Source: Bacillota bacterium (GTDB lineage Bacteria > Bacillota > Clostridia > Lachnospirales > Cellulosilyticaceae). Taken from it: 64,000 nucleotides of DNA. The stretch lies in the NCBI GenBank assembly GCA_023393125.1, contig JAEWMQ010000013.1:1-64000 (forward strand). The letters are read 5' to 3'. The position numbers and the translations under genes were made by a program. Below, in pieces: positions 9,453 through 17,553 of the stretch (within the stretch, counting starts at the first letter, position 1; every line of letters starts with the position of its first letter). The notes under the pieces are model-generated. The model was not told where the DNA came from. It saw only the letters and a program-made list of their open reading frames with translations, and did not search any database.

Positions 9453-9962
9453 TTGAAACGTCAAGAATATATTTCTTGGGATGACTACTTTATGGGGATT
9501 GCTCTATTAGCTGCAAAACGAAGTAAAGACCCAAGTACTCAGGTAGGTGCTTGTATCGTGAGTGGTTCTTCTCATGATGCCGCTAATGAAAATACCATTT
9601 TAAGTGTGGGATATAATGGGCTTCCTTTAGGTTGTTCAGATGATGAATTTCCTTGGGAACGTGATGGAGATTTTTTAGATACTAAATATCCTTTTGTTGT
9701 ACATGCCGAACTTAATGCCATTTTAAATGCTAGAGGTAAATCCTTAGTAGGTGCTAGAATTTATGTCGCACTTTTCCCTTGTAATGAGTGCTGTAAAGCC
9801 ATTATTCAGTGTGGTATTAAAGAAGTGATTTACCTTTCAGATAAATATGCTAATACCGATGCTGTTAAGGCTTCTAAAAAGATGTTTGCTGCTGCTGGTG
9901 TTAAGCTCACTCAGCTTGTACCACAATCTGATAAAATTGAGCTTTCTTTTATTCAAGAATAA
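9453..9962 (+). CDS. dCMP deaminase
   Basis: A 169-residue zinc-dependent deoxycytidylate deaminase that converts dCMP to dUMP, the substrate of thymidylate synthase. Zinc and catalytic residues are in VHAELNAI (His and Glu) and PCNECCKAII (the two Cys). The start is TTG at 9453, set by GGAGGGG at 9441-9447; no ATG is suitably placed. It is divergent from nrdAB and ends in a strong terminator. The family also includes ComEB-type proteins; the direct dCMP deaminase call fits length and motifs. Confidence 0.92.
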   Translation: MKRQEYISWDDYFMGIALLAAKRSKDPSTQVGACIVSGSSHDAANENTILSVGYNGLPLGCSDDEFPWERDGDFLDTKYPFVVHAELNAILNARGKSLVGARIYVALFPCNECCKAIIQCGIKEVIYLSDKYANTDAVKASKKMFAAAGVKLTQLVPQSDKIELSFIQE

Positions 9963-9972
9963 CTATTTTCTT

Positions 9973-10038
9973 ATAAGCAATAAAGGGTAGAAGTAAACTT
10001 ACTTAGTCTTAAGTTTCCTTCTACCCCTTATTGCTTAT
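9973..10038. terminator. Bidirectional terminator
   Basis: A long stem, GCAATAAAGGGTAGAAG...AAACT pairing with AGTTT...CTTCTACCCCTTATTGC, between the convergent dCMP deaminase and glgA genes. Confidence 0.85.
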
Positions 10039-10107
10039 TCATTACTCATACTTTATTATTTATTCTTCACTATTCATTCTTCATTATTAATTCTTCATTG
10101 CTCTTAA

Positions 10108-11556
10108 CTACCACGTAAGCTGATCATAAAGCGCTTCATACTTTTTAGCTGAAGTACGCCATGAAAAATCTGCATTCATCCCTCTTTCAATAATCTGATT
10201 CCAATCACGCTTGTGGTCAAAATAAATACGTTTTGCATAATTAATCATATAAAGCATCTCATCCGCGTTATAATTTGCAAAAGTAAAACCTGTTCCTGTT
10301 TTTCCATATTCATTATAAGGCTCTACTGTGTCTTTTAACCCACCTGTTTCCCTTACAATAGGTACCGTACCATATCTTAAAGCCATAAGTTGTGCAAGAC
10401 CACAAGGTTCAAAACGTGAAGGCATTAAAAGTGCATCTGCTGCTGCATATAATTTATGTGCTAAATCATCAGAGTAATAAATATTAGCAGATACACGTCC
10501 TGGCATAATCCACTGATAATGCTTAAACATATTCTCATACTGCGGCTCTCCTGTACCTACAACAACTAATTGTACATTCTCATCACAAATACCATTCATC
10601 ACCCAGTCAATAAGATCTAAACCTTTTTGGTCAGTTAATCTGGATATAATACCAATCATCAATTTCTTATCATTCACTTCTAAACCAAGCTGTTTCTGAA
10701 GACCTCTTTTATTTTTAATTTTTTCACTTCTAAAATTTCTAGCAGAATAGTTTTGATATAAACTTTCATCCTTAACCGGATCATAAACTTCATAGTCAAT
10801 CCCATTTAAAATACCACATAATTCATGGCTTCTAGCACAAAGTAGGCCATCTAACCCTTCACCATAATAAGGCATCTGTATTTCTCTTGCATAGGTTTCA
10901 CTTACTGTTGTAATATAATCAGCATATACAAGTCCACCCTTTAGCATATTGGCATCCTTGTAGTATTCTAGTTTATCAGGTGTAAATAAATAATCAGGCA
11001 AGCCTGTAATACCTTTAATTGTTTTGATATCCCAAATTCCTTGGAACTTAAGATTATGTATAGTCATAATGACTTTGATGTTCCTAAAGAACGAATGACT
11101 ATTAAATAAACTCTTTAAAAATACAGGAACAAGTCCAGCTTGCCAGTCATGACAGTGAATAACATCTGGCCTAAAATCAATAACAGGTAAAACAGCTAAA
11201 GCCGCCTTACTAAAAAAGCAAAATTTTTCAATATCAAAGCGCATAGTACCATAGGGTGCCCAACCACTAAAATAGTATTCATTGTCAATAAAATAGTAAG
11301 TAATACCTTCATAAACCATTTTCATAATGCCTACATGGAAAGGCTCTTTAAAATAACCCATATCCATATAAAAATGGGTTACATATTCAAACTGATTTCT
11401 ATATTGTTCAGGTATGCAAGTATAATTTGGAATGATTACCCTTACATCATACTTCTCTGGATCAAACATCTTTGGTAAGGTGCCCACTACATCTGCTAGG
11501 CCGCCTGTTTTTATAAAGGGAACACACTCTGAAGCTACAAATAGTACTTTTTTCAT
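10108..11556 (-). CDS. glgA: Glycogen (starch) synthase
   Basis: A 482-residue GT5 glycosyltransferase that extends alpha-1,4-glucan from ADP-glucose. The N-terminal KTGGLADVVG (residues about 17-26) is the ADP-glucose binding loop, and the C-terminal MPSRFEPCGLAQLMALRYG contains the catalytic Glu region. Length is typical (475-490). AAAGGAG precedes the ATG. No glgB, glgC or glgP is adjacent, so the remaining glycogen genes must be elsewhere. Confidence 0.95.
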   Translation of the reverse strand: MKKVLFVASECVPFIKTGGLADVVGTLPKMFDPEKYDVRVIIPNYTCIPEQYRNQFEYVTHFYMDMGYFKEPFHVGIMKMVYEGITYYFIDNEYYFSGWAPYGTMRFDIEKFCFFSKAALAVLPVIDFRPDVIHCHDWQAGLVPVFLKSLFNSHSFFRNIKVIMTIHNLKFQGIWDIKTIKGITGLPDYLFTPDKLEYYKDANMLKGGLVYADYITTVSETYAREIQMPYYGEGLDGLLCARSHELCGILNGIDYEVYDPVKDESLYQNYSARNFRSEKIKNKRGLQKQLGLEVNDKKLMIGIISRLTDQKGLDLIDWVMNGICDENVQLVVVGTGEPQYENMFKHYQWIMPGRVSANIYYSDDLAHKLYAAADALLMPSRFEPCGLAQLMALRYGTVPIVRETGGLKDTVEPYNEYGKTGTGFTFANYNADEMLYMINYAKRIYFDHKRDWNQIIERGMNADFSWRTSAKKYEALYDQLTW

Positions 11557-11755
11557 AGGCTTTCTCCTTTTGTTATTTAATTTAGAATTAATTTAATTTT
11601 AATATTTTTTCCTTAATTTTACAAGTAACTTTAAGACTTCTTCTTACTTTTGTAAGTTATAGGTAAAAAAGTTTCAATTTCCTATACCAATTTGTAATAT
11701 CTACTCAAACATTATTATATAAAAGCAAAAGTTACCTATGCCCCATGATTTACCG

Positions 11756-11983
11756 GTATTCTTTTAAATGTCTTGTAGCATAATAAAGATGTACTCTTAA
11801 ATTCAATCACATTGGAGGCCACATATTATGAGTAATTCTAAAGCACCTAAATCTGCCACTAATAATGAATGGTGTAGTGATTCATCTAATCAAAGCACTG
11901 AAGGCACTAAATACTTCCATGATAAAGCAAAAAAATCTGCTACTAATAATCAGTGGGTATCTAGAAACACACCTGCTGAATAA
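11756..11983 (+). CDS. Small 51-aa protein with internal repeat (CDS 11828-11983)
   Basis: The coding part is 11828-11983 (51 residues), with GGAGG at 11814-11818. The protein is Ser/Asn/Lys-rich and contains the same heptad-like block twice, KSATNNEW (residues 8-15) and KSATNNQW (36-43). I do not recognise the family. Upstream, GTATT (11756-11760), 18 bp, and CATAATA (11779-11785) resemble forespore sigma-F/G promoters (GNATR, CATNNTA), so a spore-associated small protein is possible; that is inference. The gene ends in a strong terminator. Confidence 0.7.
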
Positions 11984-11988
11984 AGCAA

Positions 11989-12048
11989 AAAACCTCCAAT
12001 AAATACTCAGTAGTCTGCACCTACTTCGTATTTATTGGAGGTTTTATT
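11989..12048 (+). terminator. Terminator of the 51-aa protein gene
   Basis: AACCTCCAATAAATAC pairs perfectly with GTATTTATTGGAGGTT (ends at 12043) and is followed by a T-rich stretch. Confidence 0.9.
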
Positions 12049-12109
12049 ATGCTTTTAATCATCTAACTTACACCTATTTTAATCCTAAAATATAAAAAAC
12101 AAAAAAGTA

Positions 12110-12140
12110 TTGACTTGGAGTTCACTCCAAGACTTACAAT
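12110..12140 (+). promoter_or_regulatory. MerR-type promoter/operator of the DXS-like gene
   Basis: TTGACT (12110-12115) and TACAAT (12135-12140) are separated by 19 bp, the over-long spacer diagnostic of MerR-family activation. The spacer holds a perfect dyad CTTGGAGT-TC-ACTCCAAG (12114-12131). The same operator half is found in front of the merR operon at 41222-41252. Confidence 0.85.
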
Positions 12141-12245
12141 AGACTCATCCTTTGTAGAATACTATGAAGCTAGAGTAAAACAGGTAAGCTTACTTAGGAT
12201 TAATCAAACCATTAAAGGTATTTAAAATCATTAGGAGGAAACACA

Positions 12246-14000
12246 ATGTATTTAGAACAAATAAATCAGCCATCAGATTTACATAAATTAAACGATGCGC
12301 AGTTAAAGGAATTAGCAGTGGAAATGCGTCAAGCACTTTTAGGAAAACTAAGTAAACGTGGCGGACATTTTGGACCGAACTTCGGTATGGTGGAGGCTAC
12401 AATTGCACTTCATCATGTGTTTAATTCACCAATAGATAAAATGGTGTATGATGTTTCTCACCAAAGCTATTGCCATAAAATGCTTACAGGAAGAAAAGAT
12501 GCCTTTCTTTACGAAGCACATTATGATGATATAACCGGCTATAGTAATCCAGAGGAAAGTGCACATGATTTCTTTAACATCGGTCATACTTCAACTTCTA
12601 TCAGCCTTGCATGTGGTTTAGCAAAAGCTAGGGATTTAAAAGGTGATAAGGAAAACATCATTGCCATCATTGGCGACGGTTCTTTAAGTGGTGGTGAAGC
12701 ACTAGAAGGATTAGACTTTGCACCAGAGCTTAATAGCAATCTCCTTATTATTGTTAATGATAACGATATGTCTATTGCAGAAAACCATGGTGGCCTTTAC
12801 AAAAATCTTAAATTACTTAGAGAGACAGAAGGAAAGGCCGAATGTAACTTATTTAAAGCAATGGGCCTTGATTATCTTTTTGTAAAAGAAGGTAATCATA
12901 TACAAACACTTATTACTGCTTTTGAAAAAGTAAAAGATATTGACCATCCAGTGGTTGTTCATATTTGTACACAAAAAGGCAAAGGCTATGCCTTAGCTGA
13001 AGAAAACAAAGAATCTTGGCATTGGTGCATGCCATTTGACATAGAGACCGGGAAACCTACCCTTACTTTTAATGGTGAAGATTACTCTAGTATAACAAGT
13101 GATTTTCTGCTACAAAAAATGAAAGAAAATCAGACCTTAGTTGCCATTACTTCTGCAACACCTACAGTCTTAGGCTTCACCGAAGATAAGAGGAAGGAAG
13201 CTGGCAAACAATTTGTAGATGTAGGAATTGCTGAAGAACACGCTGTTGCACTTGCATCAGGCATTGCAGCTAATGGTGGTACACCTGTATATGGCGTCTA
13301 TAGTACCTTTATTCAAAGAACCTTTGACCAACTTTCTCAAGACCTCTGTATTAATAATAATCCAGCAACCATAATTGTATATGCCGCTTCCGTATATGGT
13401 ATGAATGATGTGACACACCTTGGGATCTATGATATCCCTCTAATGGCTAACATCCCAAATCTGGTTTACTTAGCACCTACTACCAAAGAAGAATATCTAG
13501 CTCTACTTGATTGGAGCACTACTCAAAAGGAACATCCAGTAGCTATTCGTGTGCCAGGAGGGAATATGCTTTCTACTGGTAAGCCTGTCATTAAAGATTT
13601 TAGTAAGCTTAATGAATATCAAGTCACACACAAAGGAAATAAAGTCGCTATTGTAGCGTTAGGCACATTCTACACACTAGGCACCAAGGTTGCAAATGCT
13701 ATTACTCAGCAAACAGGTGTAGCACCAACCCTTATCAATCCACTCTATATTACCGGCATTGATGAACCATTATTAGAATCTCTTAAGGCAACTCATGATA
13801 TCGTCATCACCTTAGAAGATGGTATACTAGACGGTGGTTTTGGTGAGAAAATCACAAGATTTTATGGTGCTTCAGATATGAAGGTACTCAATTATGGGCT
13901 GAAGAAAGAATTCCTTGATCGCTACGATGTCAATGAAGTACTTTATAAAAATCGCTTAACAGTAGAACAAATTGTAGAAGATGTAACAAATCTTCTCTAA
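12246..14000 (+). CDS. 1-deoxy-D-xylulose-5-phosphate synthase-like enzyme
   Basis: A 584-residue thiamine-diphosphate enzyme of the transketolase/DXS family. It has GGH (His41), the ThDP motif GDGSLSGGEALEGLD (143-157) with Asn171, and the proton-relay Glu in VGIAEEHAV. DXS-like YSTFIQRTFDQLSQD and THLGIYD segments follow, then a transketolase C-terminal domain. It is shorter than standard DXS (about 620). DXS joins pyruvate and glyceraldehyde 3-phosphate at the head of the MEP pathway. Expression from a MerR-type stress promoter is unusual for housekeeping dxs, so this may be a second, inducible DXS or a related aldehyde-condensing enzyme. AGGAGG precedes the ATG. Confidence 0.8.
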   Translation: MYLEQINQPSDLHKLNDAQLKELAVEMRQALLGKLSKRGGHFGPNFGMVEATIALHHVFNSPIDKMVYDVSHQSYCHKMLTGRKDAFLYEAHYDDITGYSNPEESAHDFFNIGHTSTSISLACGLAKARDLKGDKENIIAIIGDGSLSGGEALEGLDFAPELNSNLLIIVNDNDMSIAENHGGLYKNLKLLRETEGKAECNLFKAMGLDYLFVKEGNHIQTLITAFEKVKDIDHPVVVHICTQKGKGYALAEENKESWHWCMPFDIETGKPTLTFNGEDYSSITSDFLLQKMKENQTLVAITSATPTVLGFTEDKRKEAGKQFVDVGIAEEHAVALASGIAANGGTPVYGVYSTFIQRTFDQLSQDLCINNNPATIIVYAASVYGMNDVTHLGIYDIPLMANIPNLVYLAPTTKEEYLALLDWSTTQKEHPVAIRVPGGNMLSTGKPVIKDFSKLNEYQVTHKGNKVAIVALGTFYTLGTKVANAITQQTGVAPTLINPLYITGIDEPLLESLKATHDIVITLEDGILDGGFGEKITRFYGASDMKVLNYGLKKEFLDRYDVNEVLYKNRLTVEQIVEDVTNLL

Positions 14001-14090
14001 ATGTTAAAAACATCTCATACACAATTATTCATATTATTAGCTTTAAAATGAGAAACTTTATTTAATCTATTAGCCCAAATCAAAATAAAG

Positions 14091-14148
14091 AAAAACCACC
14101 AAATCTCCCCCTTAGATTTCTCTTAAAGGGTATGTTTGGTGGCTTTTA
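14091..14148 (+). terminator. Terminator downstream of the DXS-like gene
   Basis: CCACCAAA (14096-14103) pairs with TTTGGTGG (14135-14142), with an inner hairpin and a following TTTT. Confidence 0.7.
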
Positions 14149-14283
14149 CTTTCTTCTTATCTCTGTAACCTTAAAATGCTTTCAAACGTAATATTATCAT
14201 GCCATTTTTCATTTAGTAATATGTAGTTTTCCTGGCTTATTACACATTCAAATCTACTTTTGATTGATCTACTAGGATGCTTA

Positions 14284-15069
14284 TCATTTATTTAGGTTAT
14301 AGCAATGATTTAACGGTCCATTCCCTTTACCTAGGTTTAAACCATCTTCTAGTGCTCCACTTACATAACCCTTTGCTTTTTCTACACTTTCAGCTAGAGT
14401 GAAACCTACTGCCAAATTACATGCTATAGCTGAAGATAATGTACAACCTGTCCCATGGGTATTGTCCGTAGTAATTCTTTCTCCTACAAACCATGTAGCT
14501 TTTTCTTTATTATATAATAAGTCATCAGCACCTTCTGTAAAGTGCCCTCCTTTAATAAGTACAGCCCCTGACAAGTTATGTGAAATTACTTCTGCTGCTT
14601 TTATCATATCCTCTTTGCTCTTAATAGAAAAACCACATAAACACTCTGCTTCTGGTATATTAGGTGTGATAAGCGTCGCTATAGGTAATAGCTGTTCTAC
14701 CAAAGCCTTCTCTGCACCTAGATTTAATAGTTTGCCACCACTAGTAGCCACCATAACTGGATCTACTACGATATATTTTGCATTATACTGTATAAGTTTT
14801 TCTGCAATCACTTTAATGATTCCTTCATTAGATACCATACCAATTTTCACTGCATCTGGCACAATATCTGTAAAAACAGCATCTAACTGTTTTCCCACAA
14901 AATCAGCTGCTACATCCTCTACACCATATACACCCGTAGTATTTTGAGCTGTTAAAGCTGTAATCACACTCATAGCATACATTTTATGTGCCATAATCGT
15001 CTTCATATCAGCTTGAATCCCAGCTCCACCACTACAATCTGAACCTGCAATTGTTAATATTTTTTTCAT
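14284..15069 (-). CDS. thiD: Hydroxymethylpyrimidine/phosphomethylpyrimidine kinase
   Basis: A 261-residue ribokinase-fold kinase that phosphorylates HMP and HMP-P in thiamine synthesis. The N-terminal TIAGSDCSGGAGIQADMKT and the C-terminal DNTHGTGCTLSSAIA (anion hole and catalytic Asp) are hallmark motifs. Length is normal. AGAGGTAATGAG precedes the ATG. It is co-directional with thiM-thiE but separated from thiE by 725 bp of non-coding repeat, so it may no longer be in that operon. Confidence 0.94.
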   Translation of the reverse strand: MKKILTIAGSDCSGGAGIQADMKTIMAHKMYAMSVITALTAQNTTGVYGVEDVAADFVGKQLDAVFTDIVPDAVKIGMVSNEGIIKVIAEKLIQYNAKYIVVDPVMVATSGGKLLNLGAEKALVEQLLPIATLITPNIPEAECLCGFSIKSKEDMIKAAEVISHNLSGAVLIKGGHFTEGADDLLYNKEKATWFVGERITTDNTHGTGCTLSSAIACNLAVGFTLAESVEKAKGYVSGALEDGLNLGKGNGPLNHCYNLNK

Positions 15070-15180
15070 CTCATTACCTCTTTATCTTTATTAGTCATTA
15101 ATAACTGTTTCATTCAATTAGTATCACAAATAAAAATTTGAATAATACTGCATAAAGTTAAATTGCCGTTATATAGTCCG

Positions 15181-15805
15181 ACTAGTGTACTTGCTTCCAG
15201 CTGCTATCTCACTCCGCTAAGAAACTCTAAATTCGTAATCCTTATGAACGGGTGAAAACTCGCTATGCTCAGACACTCACCCTAAAACCCATAAGGATTA
15301 CTTCATTAAGAGTTTCTAAGCTCTGCTCCAAGGCATCTTCCAGCAAGTCCACTAGTCTCCCTACATAGCTACTACTTTACAAGAACAATGTAACGGAAAG
15401 CTTTATACATTATTGTTAATGTAGAGAACACGGAGAAAATCCCTCGTTAAGAACTGCTGAGCTGTATACGTTATTATTGCTAGAGCGAAACATAAAAAAC
15501 CTCTTGTACGTTTGAAGTGGTATTTTATTTTTCTTCACGCCGCTTTACTGTTAGGAACGTTTATGAGCTTAATAACGTTTGGAAGAAATGAGAGGGGAGG
15601 GCTATCTGGAAGGGTGACTTGGGAGAGTTTTTTAGAGTCACTTGGCAAGTGTTTGGGATGGATTTTAGTGCGAGTGTCTGAGCGTAGCGAGTTTTCGCAC
15701 GTTCATCCAAATAAACGAGCCTAGTGCCTCTAAAAACTTGAACCGGAACACTGGAAGATAGGCCTGCCCTCTCATTTCCTCCCTGCAACCTTCCTCATAA
15801 ACTCC
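15181..15805. repeat. Large non-coding hairpin element, copy 1
   Basis: A roughly 620-bp non-coding unit. Hairpin A spans 15181-15356: ACTAGTG against CACTAGT at the base, AGAAACTCT (15220-15228) against AGAGTTTCT (15309-15317), and GTAATCCTTATG against CATAAGGATTAC. A 200-bp linker follows. Hairpin B spans 15559-15802: GTTTATGAG against CTCATAAAC, and GAAATGAGAGG against CCTCTCATTTC. Each hairpin has the same apical motif, on the minus strand in A (15235-15301) and on the plus strand in B (15651-15716). A diverged second copy lies at 62788-63434. It separates thiE from thiD, and its end supplies the thiE stop codon. No transposase or convincing protein is encoded. Confidence 0.85.
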
Positions 15806-16451
15806 TAGGCGAACTACCTATTACTTGTTCTACTTCCTCCCTTAAAGCGTAAGTCGCCTCTCTTATATTTTCACTAGCAAATATAGCGGATACCACTGCT
15901 ACACCTACAATTCCTGAATCCTTTAATTGCATCATATTATCTTTTGTAATCCCTCCTATAGCAATAACTGGAATATGTACTGCACTACAAATGGCTTTTA
16001 AGGTCTCAATAGATACCCCTTTTGCATCATCCTTGGTTGAGGTAGAAAATACAGCACCTACACCTAGGTAATCCGCACCATTAGCTTCTGCATGTATAGC
16101 TTGCTCCACCGTCTGAGCTGATACACCTAAAATTTTATTGGGTCCTATTAGCTTTCTTACATCTCCTGCTTCCATATCCTTTTGCCCTACATGAACACCA
16201 TCAGCATCTACTGCTAAGGTCACTTCCACTTCATCATTAATGACAAAGGGAACGTAGTAAAAGTCTGTTAATGCTTTTATTCTCTTTGCTTCTTCTATAA
16301 AAGCTTCTTTTGATAATTGTTTTTCTCTTAGTTGTAAAAAAGTAACCCCAGCCTCTAAAGCTTCTTTAACTTGCTCTTCTAAACTGCCCTTGCCTACCCA
16401 ACTTCTATCTGTTACAGCATAAAGTAATAGCTCCTTTTTATTGCACTTCAA
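15795..16451 (-). CDS. thiE: Thiamine-phosphate synthase
   Basis: A 218-residue TIM-barrel enzyme that joins HMP-PP and thiazole phosphate to make thiamine phosphate. Motifs are TFLQLREKQLSKE (phosphate/diphosphate binding), INDEVEVTLAVDADGVHVGQKD and GVGAVFSTSTKDDAKG. It starts with TTG at 16451, placed by AGGAGG, and overlaps the thiM end by 14 bases, so translation is coupled. The last residues (GSSPRSL and stop) run into the right end of the hairpin element, whose CTCATAAAC provides the stop codon. The original C-terminus was probably altered slightly. Its expression should be under the TPP riboswitch. Confidence 0.94.
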   Translation of the reverse strand: MKCNKKELLLYAVTDRSWVGKGSLEEQVKEALEAGVTFLQLREKQLSKEAFIEEAKRIKALTDFYYVPFVINDEVEVTLAVDADGVHVGQKDMEAGDVRKLIGPNKILGVSAQTVEQAIHAEANGADYLGVGAVFSTSTKDDAKGVSIETLKAICSAVHIPVIAIGGITKDNMMQLKDSGIVGVAVVSAIFASENIREATYALREEVEQVIGSSPRSL

Positions 16452-17262
16452 TTTGACATCCTCCTTTTAATTCTTCATCTGTTAGTTTACTTATAGCATC
16501 AATGATGAGCATTTTATAAGTAGAAGTTCCTCCATCTATTAGCTGTAATTTTTCATAAGCTACTTCTCCGCAATATCCCATGACACATATAGCTGCTGCT
16601 ACTGCTTCTATAGCCTTTAACCTATTAGCAGATACATAAGCTGCTATAACGCCAGTTAACATACACCCTGTACCTGTGATTTTACACATCAATGGATTCC
16701 CATTTCGAATCACATAAGCTTTATTGGTATTTACCACCAAATCAATAGCCCCTGTAATGGCAATAATAGCTCCTGTTCTTTCACTTAGGCCTCTGGCCAA
16801 ACGAATCATTTCATCTAAATTATCTTCTGTTACAACATCAGCTTCATCAGCATCTACACCTTGTGTATTCCCACTACCTAAAGCTAAGGTTTTAATCTCT
16901 GAAATATTCCCTCTAATAACGTCAAAATGTATTTCTTTTAATAACTGAAGAGCTGTTTCTGTACGAAGCTTAGAAGCACCTGCCCCTACTGGGTCTAGTA
17001 CCACTATATGTCCTAGTTCATTAGCTTTTTTTCCAGCTGCCAACATAGAAGCTGTCGTTCTTTGATTAAGTGTCCCTATATTAATGACTAATCCTTGACA
17101 TAAACTTGTAATTTCCTCTACTTCTCCTAAATCATCTGCCATAATAGGTGAACCACCAGCAGCTAATAAGATATTGGCTACATCATTAACTGTTACGTAA
17201 TTAGTAATACAATGTATGAGTGGTGCTTGTTTTCTTATCTTTTCAATCATATAATCAAACAT
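16438..17262 (-). CDS. thiM: Hydroxyethylthiazole kinase
   Basis: A 274-residue ribokinase-like kinase that salvages the thiazole moiety of thiamine. Recognisable parts are PLIHCITNYVTVNDVANILLA at the N-terminus, VLDPVGAGASKLR in the centre and the catalytic KITGTGCMLTGVIAA near residue 195. AAAGGAGAAAG precedes the ATG. It is the first gene behind a TPP riboswitch and is followed by overlapping thiE, forming a salvage operon without the de novo gene thiC in this window. Confidence 0.95.
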   Translation of the reverse strand: MFDYMIEKIRKQAPLIHCITNYVTVNDVANILLAAGGSPIMADDLGEVEEITSLCQGLVINIGTLNQRTTASMLAAGKKANELGHIVVLDPVGAGASKLRTETALQLLKEIHFDVIRGNISEIKTLALGSGNTQGVDADEADVVTEDNLDEMIRLARGLSERTGAIIAITGAIDLVVNTNKAYVIRNGNPLMCKITGTGCMLTGVIAAYVSANRLKAIEAVAAAICVMGYCGEVAYEKLQLIDGGTSTYKMLIIDAISKLTDEELKGGCQIEVQ

Positions 17263-17290
17263 TTACTTTCTCCTTTTTATAAAATTAAAA

Positions 17291-17425
17291 ATAGTAGGCC
17301 ATACCACTGGGGCATGACCTACTATGAGTTCACTCGTTGCTCCCTTCGCTGGTATTATCCAAATCAGGTTATAAAGGTCGAAGTTAGATGACTTCCTCTC
17401 AGCCTGCTCACACAAGCTCCCTTGC
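17291..17425 (-). promoter_or_regulatory. TPP riboswitch with transcription terminator
   Basis: On the minus strand the thi-box landmarks are present: GGGAGC..., GCTGAGAGGAAG, then ACCTGATTTGGATAATACCAGCGAAGGG (split here as ACCTGATTTGG and ATAATACCAGCGAAGGG), aptamer about 17338-17425. Downstream, ATAGTAGGTCATGCC pairs with GGTATGGCCTACTAT (17291-17325) followed by TTTTTAATTTT. This is an intrinsic terminator that would be favoured when TPP is bound. It controls thiM-thiE. Confidence 0.95.
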
Positions 17426-17440
17426 TACTTCTTATTTATT

Positions 17441-17515
17441 TTAATTCTTAATTCTTAATTCTTAATTCTTAATTCTTAATTCTTAATTCTTAATTCTTAA
17501 TTCTTAATTCTTAAT
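17441..17515. repeat. Heptanucleotide tandem repeat (TTAATTC)n
   Basis: Ten perfect copies of TTAATTC (17441-17510) plus a partial one. It lies between the thiM promoter and the TPP aptamer, so it would be transcribed as a GAAUUAA repeat at the 5' end of the leader. Perfect copies imply recent slippage. Confidence 0.97.
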
Positions 17516-17519
17516 CAAT

Positions 17520-17548
17520 ATTATACTCCCTTCCAAAGAAAGTAACAA
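17520..17548 (-). promoter_or_regulatory. Promoter of the thiM leader
   Basis: On the minus strand TTGTTA (17543-17548), a 17-bp spacer and TATAAT (17520-17525). The start point falls at the edge of the heptamer repeat. The -35 box lies just before the stop of the upstream beta-propeller gene. Confidence 0.7.
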
Positions 17549-17553
17549 TTATT

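Noticed and set aside
15512..15788. Short open frames of 70-75 codons on both strands in hairpin element copy 1
   Set aside because: They read through the palindromic stems, lack ribosome binding sites, and the matching frames at 63127-63404 in copy 2 do not give the same protein; the conservation is structural.
15795..16451. thiE truncated to a pseudogene by the hairpin element
   Set aside because: All catalytic motifs are present and the 218-residue length is normal; only the last few residues are altered.
17441..17515. Possible CRISPR array
   Set aside because: The repeat is a 7-bp tandem without spacers, and no cas genes are present.
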